From Actinobacteria bacterium UBA5975 (GTDB lineage Bacteria > Actinomycetota > Actinomycetes > Nanopelagicales > Nanopelagicaceae): a stretch of DNA of 5,211 nucleotides. Position numbers and translations under genes: made by a program. The stretch is from the NCBI GenBank assembly GCA_002430075.1, contig DJBN01000050.1:1-5211 (forward strand), read 5' to 3'. Below the pieces are notes generated by a model. That model was given only the letters and a program-made list of their open reading frames with translations. It searched no databases and was not told where the DNA came from. Positions 1 to 5,211 of this stretch are shown piece after piece (position 1 is the first letter of the stretch; every line of letters starts with the position of its first letter).

Positions 1-1506
<1,506 letters not shown>

Positions 1507-1508
1507 TT

Positions 1509-2903
1509 TCACGCGACTTCAAGGCCGATCGGACCTGCATCCATGTGGCCGGTAATGATGTCGAGATCCTTTACCAAGAGTGCGGCGCTATAGGGCTCGT
1601 TGATAAGTACAGGAGTCCGTCCTGACTTTTCAATAATTCCAAGAGAGGCAGCTGCGCGGTAGGCGCCACCACAATGCACCCAAATCTCACCTGTAGTTGG
1701 CAGTTCACTCACTCGTGATTCGAGTTCGTGTAAAGGAATATGAAGAGATGAAACGATATGGGACGCTTCGCGTTCACCATTGCGTCGAACATCGAGAATA
1801 GTCACAACTGGGTTACCAATTACTGCTGGAATATCTGCAAAATTTACAGATTTAGTGCTTCCGAGATCTGCGAAATCAGTGACAGTACCTACAAATGAAC
1901 CCGCTGGACGCTCGATGCCGATACGTACTAATTCGCGCTGAGCCTCAGAGATATCAGTGGCTTTATCGGAAATCAGTATTAACTGCTTCTCATAAGGGAA
2001 GATCCAACCAAGGTAGGTAGCTATTGAGCCATCGAGTCCAAATGAAACCGTGCCTTTTACATGGCCAGACGCCCACGCATTTCGGCTACGTAGATCTACA
2101 ACCCATGACCCAGCCTGCAAAGCATTAAGGACCTCATCAGTTGACATGCGATTCAAATCCGAGAGATCGATCGGACCAGGACCTGCATGGTTTGCCGGAC
2201 CCATATGTTTGTAATAAGTAGGGAAGGCATCAAGGCCCGTAAGTGTCTGTGCGATGTATGAATCTTTATCAAGAAGCAGTGCAGGGTTTGTCTTTCTCTC
2301 ATCTGCAATTGTTGATGAATCGCCACTTGTTGCAGTTGCAGCGCAAAACGAACCAAAACCATGAGTTGGATGAATACTAACTTTATTTTCTAACAATTCT
2401 GCGAGTCGATGTGCTGAACCATGTTGTAAACCTGCAAGTTCATGAGCATGATCTTCGCCAAGTAAATCTGGGCGACCCGTGGATCCGTGCAACATTGAAC
2501 CACCGGTAAATACACCCTGCGCTTTTTGGCTTGAATCTAGAAGCGCGTAGGACATATGGGTATATGTGTGGCCTGGAGTGTGAATGGCTTGAACAGCAAA
2601 AGATCCGACAGGTACAACTTGTTGATCAGCGATACTGAAGCGATCAAAAGTGACTGGATCTTTTTCGCTGACGATGTACTGAACCCCGTATTCACGGGCA
2701 AGGACTAATCCGCCAGAAACATAATCATTATGCATATGTGTTTCAATGACAGCGCCTAAAGCAACGCCCTCGCGCAGCAATATCGCTTCTACGCGATCAA
2801 TGTCGCGTTGAGGATCTACGACAAGAGCTGTCTTTCCATCATGCGCTATGTAGGAGCGATCGCCAAGTGTTGGTGTATCAAGATTAATTACCTTTAGAGC
2901 CAT
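1509..2903 (-). CDS. CstB-like fusion: MBL-fold persulfide dioxygenase-like domain plus two rhodanese domains
   Basis: Predicted cytosolic 464-aa enzyme of persulfide/thiosulfate metabolism. Residues about 1-210 form a metallo-beta-lactamase fold with THMHNDY (His56, His58, Asp60), TPGHT (His112), FTGG (134-135), GRPDL and HPTHGFGSFC (His181, Cys187). Residues about 252-345 are a rhodanese fold lacking a Cys in the expected loop after LILIS (308-312), so probably catalytically dead. Residues about 353-455 are a second rhodanese with an intact CGGAYR active loop (Cys411, Arg416). MBL, pseudo-rhodanese, rhodanese is the order in S. aureus CstB, and the length is similar (family knowledge). By alignment with ETHE1, the iron ligand His79 corresponds to His56 and His135 to His112, but the Asp of FTGD is Gly135 here and THxHxDH ends in Tyr61. 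These changes may be typical of this actinobacterial subgroup. The start is set by a GGGGGA Shine-Dalgarno (2912-2907) just before the ATG. It is divergent from the MFS gene behind a CsoR/CstR-type operator, which supports a persulfide role. Confidence 0.9.
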   Translation of the reverse strand: MALKVINLDTPTLGDRSYIAHDGKTALVVDPQRDIDRVEAILLREGVALGAVIETHMHNDYVSGGLVLAREYGVQYIVSEKDPVTFDRFSIADQQVVPVGSFAVQAIHTPGHTYTHMSYALLDSSQKAQGVFTGGSMLHGSTGRPDLLGEDHAHELAGLQHGSAHRLAELLENKVSIHPTHGFGSFCAATATSGDSSTIADERKTNPALLLDKDSYIAQTLTGLDAFPTYYKHMGPANHAGPGPIDLSDLNRMSTDEVLNALQAGSWVVDLRSRNAWASGHVKGTVSFGLDGSIATYLGWIFPYEKQLILISDKATDISEAQRELVRIGIERPAGSFVGTVTDFADLGSTKSVNFADIPAVIGNPVVTILDVRRNGEREASHIVSSLHIPLHELESRVSELPTTGEIWVHCGGAYRAAASLGIIEKSGRTPVLINEPYSAALLVKDLDIITGHMDAGPIGLEVA

Positions 2904-2929
2904 TTTTCCCCCGGGACAGTTGTAATATC

Positions 2930-2951
2930 AGTATACCCTAGGGGGTATACT
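2930..2951. promoter_or_regulatory. CsoR/CstR-type operator (G-tract inverted repeat) in the divergent intergenic region
   Basis: Perfect 9-bp inverted repeat AGTATACCC / GGGTATACT (2930-2938 and 2943-2951) around a 4-base centre TAGG. The pattern of ATACCC and GGGTAT half-sites with a run of G across the centre is that of operators bound by CsoR-family repressors: copper-sensing CsoR (for example at Bacillus copZA) and persulfide-sensing CstR (at cst operons). The persulfide-enzyme neighbour favours a CstR-type regulator, but copper cannot be excluded from the site alone. The repressor gene is not in this window. Each arm contains a TATACT hexamer, one per strand, so binding would cover -10 elements in both directions. 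Confidence 0.75.
2946..2951 (+). promoter_or_regulatory. Candidate -10 element for the MFS gene
   Basis: TATACT on the plus strand inside the right arm of the operator. No good -35 sits at 17 bp; the nearest is TTGTAA at 2920-2925, 20 bp away. If used, transcription would start near 2958 and leave a leader of about 74 nt before the ATG at 3032. TAGGAT at 2982-2987 also fits TANNNT and is an alternative. The main support is the symmetry with the minus-strand -10. Confidence 0.35.
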
Positions 2952-3031
2952 ATGCAAACCCAGATTAGCCTTATCGCTTACTAGGATGGGTACACAGCTG
3001 AGAATGTGTTTGAACGACAACAGGAGAATTC

Positions 3032-4273
3032 ATGCACTTAACCCGAGCAGACCATCAGAAGAAGGTGGTGCGTACTCTCAGCGCTGCTCAAGTTCTCAAT
3101 GGCGTTGGTGTCACAGGAACTGTCGCTGCAGGCTCTCTTCTCGTTGCATCCATCTCAAATTCCGAAGCGTTAGCAGGTCTTGCACAAACTACATCGGTTA
3201 TGGGTGCTGCGGCCATGGCGCTGCCTCTTGCAAAGTTAACTCAGAGAGGCGGACGCCGACTAGCACTCTCGGTTGGATACGGAGTAGGCGTTGTTGGCGC
3301 AGTATTGGCAATTTTAGGTGGAACTCATAAAATTCTTTTCTTGATGCTTGCAGGTGCTTTTTTAGTGGGAGCTGCATCAGCTTCTGGGTATCAGGCACGC
3401 TTTGCAGCAATTGATTTAGCAACACCAGAACATCGATCCAAGAATCTCTCTATCGTGGTATGGGGTTCAACGGTTGGCGCTGTGACAGGACCAAATTTGA
3501 TGCAACCTTCTGGTAATTTTGCAGAGTTTATTGGATTGCCCAGATTGGTCGGACCCTATTTTATTGCAGCCTCAAGTCTGATGCTAGCGATAATCGTCAT
3601 TCAGATTTTTCTCAAACCAGATCCGTACTTGACTGCCAATGTTGCAGCAGACGGCATTACGCAGAAGAAACATGTTCCGACCAAGGTTGCGCTGCGCCAT
3701 ATCCAATCTATTCCAAAAGCGTTATTTGGAATTACGGCAGTCGGTGTCGGGCATCTTGCAATGGTTTCGATCATGGTGATGACGCCGGTTCATATGGCGC
3801 ACGTTGACGTGACTCTTTCCATTATTGGAATGGTTATTAGTGTGCACGTCTTAGGAATGTATGCGTTTTCACCACTCATTGGTTCGCTCAGTGACAAGAT
3901 TGGGCGAGTGAAAGTTATTCAACTTGGGGTATTAATCCTTATTTTGTCAGCCATTGTTGCTGGACTTGCACCAGCAAATGAGCCAATCCCATTAGGAATA
4001 GGGCTTTTTCTCCTTGGGCTCGGTTGGTCCTGCACGTTGATTGCAGGCTCGACTCTGCTCTCTGAAACGGTGGCAATAGAAATGCGCCCGTCATCCCAAG
4101 GAGCTAGCGACTTGACGATGAATCTGATGGGCGCAGCCGGTGGTGCGATAAGCGGGGTCATCATCAGTTTTCTTTCCTATGGCTGGCTCTGCATCATCAT
4201 GACGATTCCAGTTGTGATTTTAGGGGTCTCCTCCTTAAGTTCAGAGGTCCGCTCATCTTCAGTAGAGGCGTAA
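3032..4273 (+). CDS. Major facilitator superfamily (DHA1-like) transporter, substrate unknown
   Basis: 413-aa inner-membrane protein with about 12 hydrophobic segments (roughly residues 15-40, 47-67, 77-95, 100-120, 138-157, 172-194, 228-250, 262-283, 293-311, 318-340, 357-380, 383-402) and a hydrophilic central loop at about 195-227, the usual 6+6 MFS layout. The motif A loop is clear in the second half (GSLSDKIGR, 284-292) and degenerate in the first (RGGRR, 72-76). The end of segment 7 is rich in Met and His (M244, M248, M250, H254, M255, H257). The start is supported by AGGAG at 3022-3026, five bases before the ATG. It is divergent from the CstB-like gene across a shared CsoR/CstR-type operator, so export of a sulfur species or a metal-related ligand is possible. 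That is inference, and the sequence gives no substrate. The truncated YCII gene follows after 18 nt in the same direction. Confidence 0.9.
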   Translation: MHLTRADHQKKVVRTLSAAQVLNGVGVTGTVAAGSLLVASISNSEALAGLAQTTSVMGAAAMALPLAKLTQRGGRRLALSVGYGVGVVGAVLAILGGTHKILFLMLAGAFLVGAASASGYQARFAAIDLATPEHRSKNLSIVVWGSTVGAVTGPNLMQPSGNFAEFIGLPRLVGPYFIAASSLMLAIIVIQIFLKPDPYLTANVAADGITQKKHVPTKVALRHIQSIPKALFGITAVGVGHLAMVSIMVMTPVHMAHVDVTLSIIGMVISVHVLGMYAFSPLIGSLSDKIGRVKVIQLGVLILILSAIVAGLAPANEPIPLGIGLFLLGLGWSCTLIAGSTLLSETVAIEMRPSSQGASDLTMNLMGAAGGAISGVIISFLSYGWLCIIMTIPVVILGVSSLSSEVRSSSVEA

Positions 4274-4291
4274 GTCGGATAAAGTCCCTGC

Positions 4292-4507
4292 ATGAAATTC
4301 ATAATCTCCGTCATCGATGATTTAGCAGAGTCAGGTACGCCTGAAGAAATGCTAGCTATCAATGCCTTTAATCATCAGCTGCGTGAAAATGGCCAATGGA
4401 TCTTTGCTGGTGGCTTAGCTGCTCCCGTCAATGCAAGCGTCATTGATAATCACAGTAGTACAAATATTGAGGCATTTAAATCTAGATGTATCACTTACGC
4501 CTATTGA
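4292..4507 (+). pseudogene. YCII/DGPF-family protein, 3'-truncated
   Basis: A 71-aa frame beginning MKFIISVIDD. The pattern PEEMLAINAFNHQLRENGQW followed by FAGGLAAP (about residues 17-45) is typical of the N-terminal half of YCII-related (DGPF) proteins: a small alpha/beta ferredoxin-like fold of uncertain biochemical role, found alone or next to ECF sigma factors. Family members usually run to about 95-120 residues and continue with a DGPF/E-x-K segment and a second alpha-beta unit. Here homology stops near Asn67-Ile68-Glu69-like positions (about nt 4470). An unrelated tail (AFKSRCITYAY) then runs into a stop inside the end of the opposing TipAS gene. The missing half is not visible in another frame, so a deletion or rearrangement is more likely than a simple frameshift. 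No strong ribosome binding site is seen; the ATG lies 18 nt after the MFS stop, so it could be co-transcribed. It could still make a short protein. Confidence 0.6.
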
Positions 4508-4863
4508 GCCATGATTGCATTGTGAACATATTGTGCTAAACCTGCTACGCGGCCATCGTAATATTTTTTAAATCTTGGGTCTTGAATATATAAAAGGGCT
4601 AGATTCTTCTGCATCTCAACTGTGCATTCGTAGAACCATTTTGAGATGGCCGCTCTATGCACAACTACAGCTTCCTGAGCCTTTTCAGACGATACCGAAA
4701 TACTATTTCCGAAGAGATACACGAATAATTCTGTGGCTGCTTCTTGGTCGACTTTGGCTGCGGCAAAATCAGCTTGAGAATATTTAGAAGTCTTAGTTTG
4801 CCATTGACGGAATTCGCCTGCATCGCCCCAACGTTGCTCAACTTCACTCTCATATTCGGACAT
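4501..4863 (-). CDS. Stand-alone TipAS antibiotic-recognition domain protein
   Basis: A 120-aa soluble, all-alpha protein matching the TipAS ligand-binding domain, the C-terminal half of MerR-family TipA-type regulators that bind thiopeptides and other drugs. Recognisable elements are EVEQRWGD (7-14), TSKYSQADF (25-33), HRAAISKWFYEC (69-80), LYIQDPRFKKYYD (91-103) and GLAQYVHNAI (108-117). There is no N-terminal MerR helix-turn-helix, and upstream DNA (4864-5048) has no room for one, so it resembles the short TipAS form made from tipA: a ligand sequesterer rather than a transcription factor. The only Cys is Cys80. From memory it aligns with Cys207 of TipA, while the thiopeptide-linking Cys214 position is Asn87 here, so covalent capture may be lost. 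No good Shine-Dalgarno precedes the ATG. A TAACTT element (4875-4870) six bases before it would suit a leaderless mRNA. Its 3' end overlaps the truncated YCII gene by 7 nt. Confidence 0.85.
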   Translation of the reverse strand: MSEYESEVEQRWGDAGEFRQWQTKTSKYSQADFAAAKVDQEAATELFVYLFGNSISVSSEKAQEAVVVHRAAISKWFYECTVEMQKNLALLYIQDPRFKKYYDGRVAGLAQYVHNAIMAQ

Positions 4864-4886
4864 AGATACAAGTTACCAATTTAAGT

Positions 4887-4915
4887 TTGCGGAAGCCATA
4901 TTTTTGCTTTAAGAT
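4887..4915 (+). promoter_or_regulatory. Predicted promoter of the riboswitch-terC transcript
   Basis: TTGCGG (4887-4892), a 17-bp spacer and TAAGAT (4910-4915, fits TANNNT) predict transcription starting near 4922, just before the first base of the riboswitch P1 stem. The placement relative to the aptamer is the main support; the -35 match is weak. Confidence 0.45.
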
Positions 4916-4924
4916 TTGCATTAA

Positions 4925-5011
4925 TTAAGGGGAGTACCTAGATACAGCTACCTCGTCATTACGGTGTCGAAGCCCGGGGCGCTGGCCGAACTTCGGTTAG
5001 GAAGACCTTGA
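4925..5011 (+). ncRNA. yybP-ykoY riboswitch aptamer (Mn2+-sensing)
   Basis: The conserved 5' block AAGGGGAGTA (4927-4936) and 3' block GAAGACCTTGACC (5001-5013) flank a structured core, as in the yybP-ykoY family, which senses Mn2+. P1 can form between UUAAGG (4925-4930) and CCUUGA (5006-5011). The internal loop carries GGAGUA on one side and AAGA on the other. Above it CCUAG (4937-4941) pairs with UUAGG (4997-5001). A CUG followed by a CCG...CGG hairpin (4982-4996) resembles the second Mn2+-binding arm. The element stands directly upstream of a TerC/Alx-family gene, the classic target of this riboswitch. Identification rests on the conserved blocks, the pairings and the context. Confidence 0.9.
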
Positions 5012-5042
5012 CCACGTTAATATTCACGCGAGTCAAGGAGAG
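5006..5042 (+). promoter_or_regulatory. Riboswitch expression platform with Shine-Dalgarno sequestering helix
   Basis: CCUUGAC (5006-5012), the 3' strand of P1, is the perfect reverse complement of GUCAAGG (5032-5038), which includes most of the AAGGAG Shine-Dalgarno (5035-5040) of terC. The two helices share one strand and exclude each other. Ligand-stabilised P1 should free the ribosome binding site, and without Mn2+ it should be masked: a translational ON switch. No poly-U terminator is visible before the start codon, which fits translational rather than transcriptional control. Confidence 0.75.
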
Positions 5043-5048
5043 AAAATT

Positions 5049-5211
5049 ATGGAAGTTTCAACGTTAGTTTGGGCAGTAACAATTGGGCTTATAGCTCTGA
5101 TGCTCATCATCGATCTTTTTACTGTCAGCGCTAAACCCCATGAGGTTAAATTTAAAGAGGCAGCCACCTGGTCTATTTTCTATATTGGAATTGCGATTGC
5201 CTTCGGTATCT
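5049..5211 (+). CDS. terC: TerC/Alx-family membrane protein, 3'-truncated by the window edge
   Basis: Only the first 54 residues are visible. They contain a first transmembrane segment (about 6-25, ending IIDLF), a short hydrophilic stretch with the KPHEVKFKEAATWS pattern (29-42) typical of the Alx branch of the TerC family, and the start of a second membrane segment (43-54). Family members are integral membrane proteins of about 300 residues. Those under yybP-ykoY riboswitches act in manganese homeostasis, probably export or metalation of exoenzymes. The start is set by AAGGAG at 5035-5040, eight bases before the ATG, and by the riboswitch that controls that site. Despite the family name, tellurite resistance is not implied. 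Confidence 0.88.
   Translation, partial: MEVSTLVWAVTIGLIALMLIIDLFTVSAKPHEVKFKEAATWSIFYIGIAIAFGI

Larger units (their letters stand above)
2930..2958 (-). promoter_or_regulatory. Predicted sigma-A promoter of the MBL-rhodanese gene
   Basis: On the minus strand there is a -35-like TTTGCA (2958-2953), a 17-bp spacer and a -10 TATACT (2935-2930). Transcription would begin near 2923, giving a leader of about 20 nt that carries the GGGGGA ribosome binding site before the ATG at 2903. The -10 and most of the spacer lie within the inverted repeat, consistent with repression by occlusion. The start point is a prediction. Confidence 0.6.

Noticed and set aside
1509..2180. Similar short segments near 1524-1540 and 2166-2190 (ATCGGACC with nearby GGACCTGCAT)
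   Set aside because: They encode similar Gly-Pro-Ile stretches in the linker and C-terminus of the same protein; too short and imperfect to call a repeat.
2986..3330. 114-aa ORF overlapping the MFS start
   Set aside because: It is out of frame with the MFS gene, rich in Arg, Ser and Cys, and resembles no family; the MFS frame has a proper ribosome binding site and membrane segments.
4471..4500. AT-rich overlapping palindromes (ATTTAAAT, ATCTAGAT) as a terminator between convergent genes
   Set aside because: There is no GC-rich stem or U tract, so intrinsic termination is not supported.
4266..4502. 9-bp inverted repeat AGGCGTAAG (4266-4274) / CTTACGCCT (4494-4502) flanking the truncated YCII gene
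   Set aside because: It looked like possible ends of an inserted segment, but many 9-bp inverted matches are expected by chance in 5 kb, and no target duplication or transposase is present.

Overview
The window looks like chromosome from a small-genome, moderate-GC actinobacterium. A freshwater acI / 'Ca. Nanopelagicales'-like bacterium is my best guess, as inference only. The reasons are tightly packed genes, an actinobacterial-looking set (KatG, an MBL-rhodanese fusion, a DHA1-type MFS protein, a TipAS-domain protein, an Alx-type TerC), CGN arginine codons over most of the window, and TANNNT-type -10 elements.

Layout. Positions 1-1506 (+) hold the 3' two-thirds of katG, cut by the window edge. 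Its codon usage changes abruptly near 660-750: every earlier Arg codon is AGA/AGG and every later one is CGN. Two bases later, in convergent orientation, 1509-2903 (-) encodes a CstB-like fusion of a metallo-beta-lactamase-fold persulfide dioxygenase-like domain, a degenerate rhodanese and an active-looking rhodanese. It is divergent from an MFS transporter (3032-4273, +). The intergenic region carries a G-tract inverted repeat (2930-2951) of the CsoR/CstR operator type. Each arm of the repeat contains a TATACT -10 hexamer, one on each strand, so one repressor could control both genes.

Next come a YCII/DGPF-family gene that appears to have lost its 3' half (4292-4507, +) and, tail to tail with it, a stand-alone TipAS ligand-binding domain gene (4501-4863, -). 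The region 4864-5048 holds a promoter and a yybP-ykoY (Mn2+-sensing) riboswitch. The 3' strand of its P1 stem can instead pair perfectly with the Shine-Dalgarno region of the next gene, a TerC/Alx-family membrane protein (5049 to window end, partial).

Taken together, this is a stress and homeostasis cluster: peroxide removal (KatG), persulfide or thiol-stress handling (CstB-like protein, perhaps with the MFS exporter), drug sensing or sequestration (TipAS) and Mn2+ homeostasis (TerC). The best observations are the CsoR/CstR-type divergent control region with a possible MFS partner, the complete switching logic readable in the Mn riboswitch, the mosaic katG, and departures from expected active-site residues in the MBL domain.
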